Shown in pieces: positions 11,291-22,335 of a stretch of DNA of 64,000 nt. A program made the position numbers and the translations under genes. Position 1 is the first letter of the stretch, and the number at the start of each line of letters is the position of its first letter. The DNA comes from Solen grandis. Its lineage: Eukaryota; Mollusca; Bivalvia; Adapedonta; Solenidae. The DNA lies in NCBI GenBank assembly GCA_021229015.1, contig CM037789.1, positions 36,088,469-36,152,468 on the forward strand, written 5' to 3'. Under the pieces are notes generated by a model that did no database searches, was not told the DNA's origin, and worked only from the letters and a program-made list of their open reading frames with translations.

Positions 11291-12760
11291 CTTTTAAAAC
11301 GCGTCACCTTAAAAATATCGAATATTTTATTTCGTGTTTAAATGATAAATGTAATGAAGTAACAGGTGCATCTTATATATCCTACTTAAATCTTATCACT
11401 ACAAAAATACGAGTTAGAAGCAGACGTCAACCTAGGAAAAAAGAATGACGTGATATATTGATGTTTAATATAAAGGGCGTTCTTACAGTCTTTGTGTTTA
11501 TTTACGATATTCAAATTTAAAATGCAAAATCTGTTAACCTTGGTTTCATACCATCTGTACATTGTTAATCATGAACATTGTGCAGGAAGACACTATTTCA
11601 GTATGTTGTTGATTAATTTTAGACGCCGCATTCTTATAAAAGCCATACCAGCTTAATAGTAATCAGTTATTACAAGAATATAAAATGATTTATTTTCATG
11701 CTTGAGCTGTTTCGAAGCAAATGCATTCAGGTTAGTAACAAGGTATCATTTCCTTATAAGGTAAATATCTTAAAACTGCTGATGTGCAAATAAAATGTGT
11801 TGATTACCGATTAAAGTAAAATGAATTTAACATATTTGAAATTCAGCAGATTCTGTTTTATCTTTAATTCATGTTTAATTTAATTTTCATTTTCATCGTT
11901 ATTATTCAGACGGATTCCGGTTCTTAAGAAGCAAATATCCTAATCGAAAACTCGAAAGCGACAATTTAAATCGCTCATAATAAAGAAAATGTAACTTATC
12001 AAGTGTTGAAAATGCATTAAAATAACGATATACAAATATTAAAATATCAATATACAAATATTTTATCTAAAGACATTTAATTTTGAATTCATTTCTTTTG
12101 CTGACAAAATATTAAATTGAAATATAAATTTTGATTTAAAACTATTTTTCAATCTATCTGTAGCGCAACTAACTTTCAGAGGTCATGACCACCGAACTGA
12201 GATAACGTACCCTGCATTTCTCGCAAAGTTGCTAGTTTAGGGTATCGAAAAATCTTGACCACCCGCGGGAAGTGTGTCCGGTGCGCCCAGCGTAATGTTT
12301 GCAAGACTGTCGTACAATCCTTCATAGCTGGCACCGCCTAATAGAATCATTAGATAAAATCATTTTGGCTAATTGCTTCATCAATTCGAATCAAAGCTTT
12401 CTATACATCACAGAAATATTTCTTTATCGCTGCAGCCAAATCCATTAACTACCAGATAAACTCAAAAGTAGAAATCATTCGGGTTATCGCTGATAAGGCG
12501 TTGCTTTCAAAATTATGATAATCTGTGGTATTTGAATGATTATGGTTTATCTTGGGACTAGCACGAGACCCGTTTGATTTCCGCGTAAAAGTTCGCAGTT
12601 TAGATGATTCTAAACAGGTCCAGTAAATTAGTCAATTGATTCAAAGGAAAGAGTCAGAGCAAATTTAGGCGGTATTTCCATACTTTATCTCTTTTATCTT
12701 CTCACGTAATTATTATCTCTTCGATATTTGACATTTCAAGTTTTGATGTTAATCAAGAAA
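11291..12760. other. No gene seen
   Basis: AT-rich sequence without a supportable gene or a repeat I could recognise from other parts of the window. Confidence 0.5.
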
Positions 12761-12867
12761 GATGCATGTGATCAGTAGAATTCGAAAAATAACGTCATTG
12801 GCGGAATTCAGGACGGCAGGCAATCTGTCTGTAAAAGAGGTATGGAATTTCTTACAGTGTAGATCTG

Positions 12868-12896
<29 letters not shown>
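12868..12896. repeat. Poly(A) run
   Basis: 29 consecutive A. An ATG-initiated frame starting at 12762 runs into it, so it could be a retroposed tail, but no body with a target duplication was identified. Confidence 0.8.
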
Positions 12897-12898
<2 letters not shown>

Positions 12899-13687
12899 AA
12901 GACAAACGAGTTATATACATACATTAGGACGTCATTAAAGGAGTATAATTAAAACAAAATCCCGAGGATGTGACGTCAGACATTTCTTTTTGTATCAGAC
13001 GTCACCAGACCAAAGCATTGAATTATACATTGTATTAAAACTTCTTTCGTATATAGCACATATGCTTATTTATATAAAATCTTCAGCTTTCCTATTCAAT
13101 ATATTGTTATGGCAGTATGCACATATGGTTATGAAACGTAGCTTTGTCACTTTATGAAAAATGCGAACACAAAATGGTGGCACATGTTGCCATACTTGAA
13201 GATAATACGAAATGAAATGCAAGTCAGAATCTTTATTTGCTTTGTTAACTGGGTAGGATTTCCATTGAGTAAACTCATGTGTCTGTAATTATGTATTTAA
13301 AAAAATATCTGATAAGGTGAGATGACTTTGAGTTCTGTCTTTTTTAATCAAATGTAAATCCCTTCATGTATGCAATGCCATTATTTTCTAACAATAGTCA
13401 TCAAGTTTAGTTATACCTACGGTTGATCAACTGCAACAAAGCTGATGATGTATCTTCTACCGACTTTTCGGGTAAGGTTTCACTGGCACCTTTATGTCAG
13501 CCATTGTCATCCACTCTCAATATATGGTCAACACTTAAGTTACCATATTATAACAAGTAGTTGAAGCAGATGACAATCACGTGTCAGCACCTCTGATCAG
13601 AAGCGGAGATTTCCCACAAATAAATCACATATTTCTGTGGATTAAATAAGTTGTTTCGCTGCCTAGATGACACGTTTCTTATTTCAG

Positions 13688-13737
13688 CCAGCACGAAAAC
13701 AGTCACGGACGCCCTGCAGGGGCCGGCGGACATGTAA
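13688..13737 (+). CDS. Candidate short terminal exon, gene A
   Basis: A good acceptor (TTCTTATTTCAG) is followed by a locally GC-rich segment. Entered from the donor at 9684 it gives a junction codon GCC and the peptide STKTVTDALQGPADM, then TAA. The ATG|GTAAGG-like context at the stop (CAT|GTAAGG) could also serve as a donor, making the exon internal. Another frame is open too, so the reading is ambiguous. It may be a third alternative 3' end of gene A, or an unrelated GC-rich patch. Confidence 0.25.
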
Positions 13738-14587
13738 GGTGACCTAAGGTTACAAGGGGTAAGCTAAGTTTACGCCAGTGTTTGTCCATTGTCAATGTTT
13801 ATGTTGCCTGGTCACGACCGGATGAAGTCTGACCGCTTCCCAGATTAGAGGGTATGCAAAGTCCGCGGACATGGGTAAACTTTGGTCACTTGAAAGGTGA
13901 CCATTTGCAATCTTTTTACAACAATTTACGAATACTTGACCTCGTGTATCTATAATTAGATAAGGGTAAATAATTCGCCTAGACTCTTTAACATAGACTT
14001 GGTTATGCCATCGGGTTCCGTCTATTTCCAGAGACTTTTAAGTAATGAAAATACTTAATAACAAGTTTTGGGCGAAGATACAGTCACGCTTTTTAGTTAA
14101 AGCAGTTGTTTCAGAAAAAAGAAACATGTTTTACAATGTAGCTTTAATAGATGGAGACAGATTATAGCTCAAACAGTTTGTGAATGGCATTATCAAGGAC
14201 CTATTTCAGACATATTTTTTTTTTTTAAATCTAACGGTGAGAAATAATTTCGTCAATCGAATATTGCCCCCCATTTGATCAACAGGGCGGAGATTGCCCT
14301 TATGGTGGTTTAGATATTCGATTTTAAAAGGCTTTGTACACGCTCTCAAAATTACAAGTGAGGAAGCATTTATGAAATAAAGTGGTCGCCTTTGATTTTT
14401 TAAAATGAGTATGCAAAAATACTACGCGCGTATCCGTTAAGGATACTGGATATTGAGATAACAAAACAGCCACTTGACCTGACTGACCCTACAGTTAACA
14501 ACATATGGGTGAGTAGATATGATACAATCTTGGTGAAATTTACCTAGGAGAGACTAAGTTTGTAAAGTCCTTTTTTTTCTTTTTTAG

Positions 14588-14669
14588 ATAAAAGCATTAA
14601 ATATCCAAAACCAATTCCGAGAATGAAATTCGCCCACTATAGAATTCGACATGGCTATTTTTTAAACAG
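14588..14669 (+). CDS. Candidate internal exon, gene A
   Basis: A very strong acceptor (CCTTTTTTTTCTTTTTTAG) is followed by two phase bases, 26 codons and two leftover bases before a donor (AACAG|GTAATT). The peptide includes YPKPIPRMKFAHYRIRHG and is basic and proline-containing, unlike typical AT-rich noise. The entry phase fits the donor at 9684 (junction GAT) and the exit phase fits an open segment at 15655. The exon sits just left of the foldback element at 14704. Family not recognised. Confidence 0.4.
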
Positions 14670-14703
14670 GTAATTTTTCAGTGCCCAATATGTAATCCAT
14701 TTA

Positions 14704-15411
14704 GGGCCTTTGAATTTGAATGTGTTGATCTGAAACGCTATACTCGAAAGTACGATGATGAAAACACGAAATCACGACAAAATGTTAACGAAAACGCACG
14801 ATAATGATAACGCGATAGTGCGATAATGAAAACGCAACAATACTAAAGAGAGATGCTGATAAAGCGTTACGGTAACGTGTTTTTGCCAACGCACTGTCGC
14901 GTTTTAACCATCGTAAAATCGTACTTCCGCGTTATCATCGCACCTTCACATTTTCACTATCGTGCTATCATTTCCGCACCTTCGTGTTTCAATATCGTTT
15001 TATCGCGTTATTATTATCGCTCAATCGTTTTCCGGTGAGCATGCGCATACTCAAAAATGTTTTCAAGTACAGCAGTACAAATGTACGAGCAAATATGGCA
15101 AGGTAAACAAACCATTTAATTATATTAACAAAGATAAAGTACAAATTTATCCTAATCTGAAACCGACATTGTGTGTCACAATGAATTGAACTCTCACATG
15201 CGCATGGGCACCAGAAGACAATAGTGCGATATTGATAACGCGATAGCACGTAAGTGAAAACACGAAGGTGCGATAATAAACGCGATAGCGCGTTAGTGAA
15301 AACAGGAAGGACGCGATATTACGATATTAGGATGGTGTCGTGATTTTGCCTGTTCCTCATCGCATTGTCGAGAATCGCGTTTCAGATCAACACATTGAAA
15401 GGCGATGGCCC
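14704..15411. mobile_element. Foldback MITE, PIF/Harbinger type
   Basis: The element begins GGGCC and ends GGCCC, each flanked by TTA (14701-14703 and 15412-15414), the 3-bp TWA duplication typical of PIF/Harbinger elements. Sub-terminal inverted repeats are clear: TGTGTTGATCTGAAACGC (14721-14738) and its complement at 15377-15394. Both arms are filled with short degenerate repeats built from CGATA, GATAACGC and GAAAACGC-like words, in opposite orientation in the two arms (14750-14850, 14920-15030, 15225-15330), so the whole can fold back. No transposase is encoded. Confidence 0.7.
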
Positions 15412-15654
15412 TTACGGGATTCCGTAACCCAACGCCTAGAACCTTTTACAAAATAAACCCAAATATTTGACCGATGTGTTATTTTGATGTATTTCTTCTA
15501 TGCAGTTAAGCACTGCAAGATCCTTTCCATAAACTGTTCTTATGCAGAGCAAAGAAACTAGCTGCAAATGTGACCTTTGATTAAGTAGTACTGGCTTCCG
15601 CAATGAAAACATGTTTATCTCGATAACCGACTTTCACACTTGTTGATGTTTCAG

Positions 15655-15784
15655 GGTCTTGCTGCAACTCGACATAAAAAAAATCATTTGTGTCACTTAT
15701 GTATTCGACCTCCACTTTCCCGCCAAGCATGACCAAGTTACCAAACTATCGCTTATTTCCATAGCTCACATAAACATTTCCTGA
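15655..15784 (+). CDS. Possible terminal exon, gene A
   Basis: After an acceptor (TTGATGTTTCAG) there is one phase base and 42 open codons, including VFDLHFPAKHDQVTKLS, ending TGA. The phase fits the donor at 14669 (junction AGG). Chance open frames of this length are not rare in AT-rich DNA, and another acceptor at 16155 also opens a frame in the same phase. Low confidence. Confidence 0.25.
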
Positions 15785-17046
15785 TTTGCATACGTCCTTC
15801 ATGAGTTCATTTTACAACCATGGTAAGACCTGCTTGCGGGTAGGGGATATTCATGACCTAGTTCTAAAAGAAGTCACTGCCCTTATATGTGAATTTGCAA
15901 CTGACCACTGAGAGGTTAACTTGAACAAAACGATTAAGCTGAAATAATAACGCAATATGACGCAGCCGAGGAAATGACGCATTTTAACCCATATTATTCT
16001 ATGCCCCGAGCATGAACTCTGTAACTCCATCTGTGTTTTAAACAAAATATATAACGATGACAAGATAAATGCAGCTGATTACTTTACGACGTTCAAACTT
16101 TCGTGATCTTTTTACACTTCAAACCATTGACCGATTAGTAGATTTTATTTTCCAGACTCGATATTAAATACACAAGTGACCTATTTATTTTAGAAACCAG
16201 TCTGTTTTGCATTTGCAATTGTAAATATATCTATAACAATGTGAGTCACGTGCGTCATTGATAATGGGAGCAGTCTTTAAACATTCGATGCAGTATGTTT
16301 ACACTGCTGCAAAAATTAATGTTTACTCGGGAATGCAACGTATCCCTTCTAACATAGCAATACATTCGGACTGTAAAATTCACAACACATTTGTGTTAAT
16401 GTATTTCGAAAAGAAATTCGTTTAAAATTAGCAAACGCCTGAGTGCATACTTTCTTTCGCAACAGAGTATAGATGCCCCCTATATGAAGATATCATTACA
16501 CTAATATTGCCTTCACCTTGAGCTGAGGTATATAATGATTTAGGCGCTAGCAAATATCAAGGTCCCATGAAGCTTTGCACCATGTTAACACCATGACAAC
16601 AGCTGACACTTAAAATTGTTTAAACAAATTATGAAATGCATCCAAACGCGGCTGCCTCCGCTCCTATCTCGCCATGTGTTTTCAATTTAGCTCTTAATGT
16701 TTTGTAGCCTGACATCCCTTGTTTACGTCGGCGACAAAAACACTTCTATCAGATATAGTAAAGATAGTAGTTACTACGACCTAGTTTCCCAGGCAAAGCT
16801 AGCGTAAACTACATACGCTTTATAATTCAACATGGATACGCACTCTCCCACATCCTTGCAATAAGGGAACAATCGCTTATAACCAGGCATATTGTTCAGG
16901 ATAATACCGCAAATTGCCGCTCTCAAGTCACGCCGATTATGGAGTAGATGTCAGTCCTTTTGAAGGATGAACGCTCTCACGTGGCAACTTGCAATGAATT
17001 TACATAAATTCTCTATAACCATTAATTTCCCATTTATTTATTTTTT
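15785..17046. other. No gene seen
   Basis: Unique-looking AT-rich DNA. An acceptor-like TTTATTTTCCAG at 16144-16155 precedes an open frame of about 35 codons containing a GTGAGT donor, but nothing else supports an exon. Confidence 0.4.
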
Positions 17047-17367
17047 TCATATGGTCAAAATGGGGCGTGTTACTACAAACTTGAGCTCATGTGACAACGT
17101 ATACCAGCGAGTTAGCTCACAGCAATAGCACGTTTTGTGTATTACGGAAGACCTGCACCGGTTGCAAATGATGCTTTCAGCTGAACAAACTTTACCTCTG
17201 TTTGACCCTGGTGTGTAGCAAGATCCGATATATGCACACCGTAAATAGGGCTTGATCTCAAGTTCATTGCTCTTTTTTACAATCATTCGTAAGGCGCTCG
17301 CATTTTGCACATACTCTGGTTGGGGAGAACTGAGTCGCTCGTAAACATCCTGTACCGGAACGTCCAC
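17047..17367 (-). CDS. Possible Cys-rich coding segment
   Basis: A 107-codon open frame (the codon at 17367 is GTG; the frame continues a few codons upstream to a TGA). The N-terminal half has VPVQDVYERLSSPQPEYV. The C-terminal half carries eight cysteines, including a C-x2-C and a C-x-C-C arrangement (ICNRC and TCYCC). An AATAAATAAA signal lies within about 15 bases after the stop, as expected for a last exon. There is no ATG near the start, so if real it is a 3' exon. I saw no clear acceptor. The cysteine spacing does not match a family I can name. Confidence 0.3.
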   Translation of the reverse strand: MDVPVQDVYERLSSPQPEYVQNASALRMIVKKSNELEIKPYLRCAYIGSCYTPGSNRGKVCSAESIICNRCRSSVIHKTCYCCELTRWYTLSHELKFVVTRPILTI

Positions 17368-17399
17368 AAGGCAACAATGAATACCATGGAGTCAAATTC

Positions 17400-18060
17400 A
17401 GATCATGTACCTTAAGTGTAACCAATCAAGGACGCATGTTATCTTAAGTACCTATATGTGCTATCTAGAAAGTAGGTCAAGTTATTTTCTCTCTAAAAAA
17501 ACAAAAGAATTAATTTTGTCATTTGCATATTCTACATAATAATTATTTTCGAGTCTCAAGGAACGATATACGAACATTTTTTTTATCAAAATGCCCTTTC
17601 CTCATCACATTTTTATCAGTATTATACGAATGTACACATTTTATATCATTTATATGCACAAAGGATCATTGAATAGATATTTATGAATAGAAGTCCATAT
17701 ATAAGAGAGTTTTATTTATCATATCGCCTACCAAACCAGCCCCATGGACAATGTACCTGCAAAATACATGTACTGGGTTTAAATTCTTTCCGATATCTAA
17801 AGAAACTTTCAAGTAATTGTTACATAGTTTCTGAAAGATTTGTGTCTCGACGAATATAGAGACTGTGTTGATCTTGTAATAAGACTTGAGCAAAGAGATG
17901 AGCATAACTATTTTCTTATTATATTCTAATAAAACGGATAAATTAGATACAACCCCCCACCCCCATCCCACTAAAAAAAAAGAATCCCAACTGATGCTAG
18001 GAATTATCCATATCCAAACATGATTTCGGATGATTTCAGGCATTCGGATTATTAGTTATT
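17400..18060. other. No gene seen
   Basis: AT-rich sequence with a C-rich patch (CCCCCCACCCCCATCCC near 17952). No supported gene. Confidence 0.4.
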
Positions 18061-18067
18061 TGCTGTA

Positions 18068-18235
18068 TGGTAAAAGGCGCCGTAGTCCAGTGGTAATCTA
18101 CTTAACTAAAGATCCGAAGGCTGTGAGTCAGAACCACATTGTAAGCCAGCCTCTTTTATGGTCTTTTCATGCGCAAAGTACTGGTCCAGCCAAGGAAATT
18201 TCGCGAATAATTGATATAAGATGTAGGAATTTTCT
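18068..18235 (+). mobile_element. tRNA-SINE family 3, diverged copy
   Basis: The tRNA-like head has an A-box-like GTAGTCCAGTGGTAAT and a damaged B box (GAGTCAGAACC). It is followed by GCGCAAAGTACTGGTCCA. The same order appears in the cleaner copy at 20542-20746 in the other orientation. Substitutions suggest an old insertion. Confidence 0.6.
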
Positions 18236-18339
18236 TAATTAACGAAAAGTAATTTATACTGTATTAAAATAATGCAATCGCTGTCTTAAATGACTTAAAA
18301 CTGAAGTTTTGAGGGGACTTCATGTTAAAATGCCTTATA

Positions 18340-18600
18340 AACCCGTTTTATGCTTTTCAGAACAAGCTCAAAATGCAACCATGTCCACTGTAATATTATT
18401 TTCGTTGGCATTAAATTTCGCGGAATCTTTAAAAAGGCCAATTTCGTTGTTAGGTATATCCGTGGATTCATGTCATCGAAGTCCTGGGGTTTATTAAACG
18501 AATAATTTTCGTAGGGATTAATATTCATGGATAAAGCCGTCCACGAAATCGACTAAAATTAGTCCACAACGAAAATTAATGATTCTACAGTACGTTAAAT
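18340..18600. repeat. Probable dispersed repeat (MITE-like)
   Basis: The right half contains alternating CACGAAAT, CGAAAATTAATG and GATTCTACAGTAC words. These resemble, from general recall, widespread invertebrate MITEs ending in a CAGTA-type terminus. An apparent splice-flanked open frame within it (18361-18452) is therefore probably not an exon. No second copy occurs in the window to prove it. Confidence 0.35.
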
Positions 18601-18762
18601 CGTGATGGATATTGAACCAATCAGTATCATAATACGATGCACGTGCTTCATATATCTAACTTGTAAATAACATCATGATACATTTACACTTTACGAACTT
18701 TCCGTAGAACGAGTTTAACATTTTCTTTTAAAGCAAGTAATCTAAATTGGAGAGGAAAGTGA

Positions 18763-18868
18763 TTGTCCCTCAAATTAAATCTAATTACTTAAAAGATTGC
18801 ACAAAATCATTGCATGTGATAGCACAGTATCTAAGTAGAAAATTGTGATTACTTATAATTGAGGGACA
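18763..18868. repeat. Short inverted-repeat element
   Basis: TGTCCCTCAAATTAAA on the left and TAATTGAGGGACA on the right form imperfect inverted ends about 106 bp apart, with further matching blocks inside (TAATTACTT and ATTACTTA). This looks like a small MITE or its relic. Confidence 0.4.
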
Positions 18869-19371
18869 TAAAAACCGACTGAGAGCATATAGCTGCATTT
18901 CTCTTCTGCTCATAAAAACGAATTGCTTTAGATGACGAAGTTTTTACTTTCAAATTACCAAATTCATTAGAAAAGATATTAAAGCAGAGATTTTCGTCGG
19001 CATCCGGGATTTAATTGAATATGAATGGAAAAGTTTGACAAGTATAGTTAGTGTGTATACATTAAAGATGTTAAACGCAGCACGTGCGGGGGATGTACGT
19101 CATATTTTAGCAGTTTATATAAGAAAATTAATGACTATCAAAATGACAGACAGTTATTGCATTGTGATAACTGCAAACACTATATCATTGTCAATAGGAT
19201 GCCACGTCACAAATGAATGATTTTGAAAGTTGTTAATTCATTTAATGAAATGCATGTATAGTACACAACGTTTGAACATTTGGTCGTGTTTAAACTAAAT
19301 ACAATATATTCTTTTCCTTCTTCTTTTTTTTTTCAGGGTGACATTATGACAAGGCGGGTGCCAACCAATAT

Positions 19372-19645
19372 ACCGTCCCCGGTGGCTGAGTGGTTAGAGT
19401 GTCTGCCTCGGGAGCCCGAGGTCGTAGGTTCTACCCCTGACCGCGACATACCATGACTTGCTTGGCGCTCAGCATATAAGGGTAGTTCCAGGACTGGTCG
19501 ACCCAGTGTCAGGATAATGTGACTGCTGTGGTATTATGCCACGGCGTGATACTGTGGTATGGCAGCACTGTATCTGTCTCAAGTAAACAGTTTCCAAATG
19601 ATCAAAATACTGTCGGTGGGACGTTAAACCTAACAACAAACAAAT
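19372..19645 (+). mobile_element. tRNA-SINE family 1, full-length copy
   Basis: It starts ACCGTCCCCGGTGGCTGAGTG. The head has an A box (TGGCTGAGTGG) and a B box (GGTTCTACCCC) spaced as in a tRNA gene, giving an internal RNA polymerase III promoter. The body carries GGCGCTCAGCATATAAGGGT and ATACTGTCGGTGGGACGTTAAACC, ending in AACAAACAAATAAC. Head, body and tail match the copy at 22938. No convincing target duplication is left. Confidence 0.8.
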
Positions 19646-20541
19646 AACAGCCAGTGTAAAATGAGGAAAACTGGGAGAAATAAGACCAACTAACTTTAAG
19701 GTTTGTTACACTTTAGTACTCCTTGGGCACGATATGTTTTTATTGCCGTTTAAGTTTCCTCTCATGTCGTGTGCCTTGCTTTTACCTCCAAATGTACCAA
19801 AAAGTAAAAGATTTAGGAAGATTTTCTATTTATTTGTCAAATATCTACATTTTAGTTAATGCTTCACCCGACACAGTGCGCTGCGCTGACATGATTTAGT
19901 GTGAACCTTGCACGTGTTTTGGTGTGAACATTGCAGATACGGCAACGAACTGGTTATAACAACTTGTGTGTTTAAAAAGCTTGCTATTAACATATTCCCC
20001 TTAAGCGCATTTGGGAATGAATCAATGCATGTATTTCTAGATGATATCGCCATTCATGCTATATGTTCTAAACTTTGACGAAAAAAAAAGAGATTTTAGA
20101 AAAACTGCATGTCGACAAGAAAAAAATCAGGCTTATTAAAATTGAGGTTCACAGTGATGCTGGCAATATATGATCCCACCTTGTCGTGAAAAATCTTTTT
20201 ATATTATTCAGTTAAAGGTCGATTATGGGCAGAAAAGCAAACTGAGTGTTTCAGATTTGTTAGAGATGCAATCTGTACCTACTTGTTGACGACATTTCCA
20301 CAATGCATAAATTATAATGAATCTTTTACTAGATACCATTCAATTGTTTATAAAAAATATACCTGCTTTGCGTATTCAGCAAACCCTCGTCATTTTTCTG
20401 ACGTTTTCCGTAAGTGTCCGTTACCGAATCACGAGTACATCAATTAGTTACGTAGCAGATACGGCGACGGGTTTTCAAATTCAAATTATTTCCGATTACG
20501 GACCGTCTTCGGGAATACTCGCCTATGCAAGAGAATATTTT

Positions 20542-20746
20542 TTTTTTTGTTTATTTTTTTTTTTTTAATTTATTTTACGTCGATTAGGAAACAAGTTCTT
20601 ATAACTTATACTAGTCCCTCTCGACGGTTTCTGGGTTGGACCAGTACTTTGCGCCTGGGAAGATCGTGAAGAATTCTTGCCTCCAACGGGGTTCGAACCC
20701 ACAACCTTTGGATCCGTAATCCGATATATTACCACTGGACCACGGC
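20542..20746 (-). mobile_element. tRNA-SINE family 3, with target duplication
   Basis: On the minus strand the head has CGTGGTCCAGTGGTAAT (A box) and GGGTTCGAACCCC (B box), followed by GCGCAAAGTACTGGTCCAAC and an A-rich tail. GAGAATATTTT occurs at both borders (20531-20541 and 20747-20757), an 11-bp target duplication partly merged with the tail. This indicates L1-like target-primed insertion. Much cleaner than the copy at 18068. Confidence 0.75.
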
Positions 20747-21870
20747 GAGAATATTTTAACATCCATGGTGTAATTTGACCAACATTTTCAATACCTTTAA
20801 CTGTTCATCTTTTCTTTTTCATGATTGTTGAATCCTTATGAAATATAATGGGACTTTAAGGTGGTTTAAAAATAATCATTACCTTCTCTGATAGCTTTAA
20901 TTTATTTGGGCTATGATGTAGCAAACGTGGGGCTTTATAGAAATCACGCTCGGCGTGTCTCATCACATCCCTTACCGTCCTACAATCGCATTACAATGTA
21001 TATGTTATTTCCAATTGTACTAGAATTCCCACTGAGTGCTAAAATCTATGCCATACATGCATAACACCTATTTCATGGATAAATAAACACTTATACTAGT
21101 ATAGCATACAGGATATAAATAAAGATTCAGAGGAGATTTAAGGTATTCCTGTCGTCCCTCACTCATAAACTAGTATGACATATGGAAGCACAACAGCTTG
21201 GCATTTGTGATAAATCTATTAACCATTAGTACGCGAAACCAGAAATGACACAGCAAATACCAACACATGAATTGTGGGTTGTCCCCATTTCTATTTAACT
21301 TCATGTTCACATGCTGCTATACTGTACATTATAAATTCCCTAGTCCACATTATTATTTTGCTTTTTCCATCTTAAAGTAGCTCGTTCATAGATGATAGTT
21401 AGAATTTTTTTTCTACTCTCTCTCATAAATGTTGTTGAAATGTTGGTGAAATCTTTGTTTTCTGTCATCTAAACTGGGTAAGTGTATATCACTTAGCACG
21501 AAAGAACGATTTTTTCGTAAATGCCCACTCAGGGAAATCGGTTAAATATAGAATACGGTATCCCCGAAGCAGGTGCTTGCGGTAACATGTAACACGTTGG
21601 GCAACAATTCGTCTTCTCCATTTTCGGGTAGCGAATTCATAAGTTCAGCCTGTGAAGTGAGCTTGTGCGCGAGGAGTGATTGTTATCTGTCATTTGACGG
21701 CACACAATTTAGAAATTCTAAATATAGAACTTTATATTTTTTAATATGGGTTCAATACCGTTCGTAACGCTACTGCCTGTGATGGAAAGACCACCTTTTT
21801 TTCCAGCAATCACGGAATGTTGCACTGGGTGACCATGCACCTGTTGATGGGTATTGGTAAAAGTAATACA

Positions 21871-21914
21871 CTCAGACAGTCAAAAATCAAATTCTTAGTA
21901 AATGACTGTCTGAG
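21871..21914. repeat. Perfect 12-bp hairpin
   Basis: CTCAGACAGTCA (21871-21882) and TGACTGTCTGAG (21903-21914) pair perfectly across a 20-base loop. No flanking element was recognised. It could be the end of a small palindromic repeat or a structured transcript. Confidence 0.6.
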
Positions 21915-22030
21915 AATGAGCTGCACACGCTACGCTACATAAGGAAGATCGTGTACTTTAGTCAGATTGATGAACTGCATTAACTACGTGTATTTGTTTT
22001 TTTGTTGTTTTTTTTGTTTTGGACTCTTCA

Positions 22031-22163
22031 CCCCACTGACAGTATTTCAATCATGTTTTTAGACTGTGTTTTTTGATTCAGATATAGTGCTGTCACATAT
22101 CAGGGTACGTCGTAGACATGGTAACCAACCAGTCCTAGAACTACACTGTATATATGCTGTGCA
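22031..22163 (-). mobile_element. tRNA-SINE family 1, 3' fragment
   Basis: The complement of the family body is seen in order: CACTGACAGTATTTCAATCAT, AGATATAGTGCTGTCACA, CGTAGACATGG, AACCAGTCCTAGAACTAC. The tRNA head is absent. A T-rich stretch on its left (about 21995-22020) would be the tail complement. Confidence 0.65.
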
Positions 22164-22239
22164 TATTAATGAGTCTTTATTGTTTAAGCATAGCTGAAAT
22201 AAACGCAACACTAAGTAAATATCAGTTTTTGAAGACTAC

Positions 22240-22335
22240 GGTTGCATCTGAACTACCTTAAGCCAGCTAGAAAGTTAATTCCGAGAGACCAGACCGGGAG
22301 TCGATCCCAAAGCGGCGAGGGACTAAGTAAGTCAA
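22240..22335 (-). mobile_element. tRNA-SINE family 2, fragment
   Basis: GGGAGTCGATCCCAAAGCGG followed by CGAGGGACTAAG matches the B-box region of the minus copy at 36.2 kb. The left side has CTTAAGCCAGCTAGAAAG, the complement of the family's CTTCCAGCTGGCTTACGG-like body. The tail is not visible. Confidence 0.5.

Noticed and set aside
12762..12833. ATG-initiated frame MHVISRIRKITSLAEF with a GAG|GTATGG donor
   Set aside because: The unspliced frame runs into a poly(A) tract; no phase-unique partner exon was found and the start context is ordinary.
18361..18452. Apparent exon between CTTTTCAG and TTAG|GTATAT (with NATMSTVILFSLALNFAES)
   Set aside because: The splice sites and frame look good, but the sequence runs into a CACGAAAT/TACAGTA repeat that resembles a widespread MITE, so it is more likely repeat DNA.
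20565..20762. 65-codon minus frame with a TDPKVVGSNPVGG-like peptide
   Set aside because: A typical translation of a tRNA-like SINE head, not a gene.
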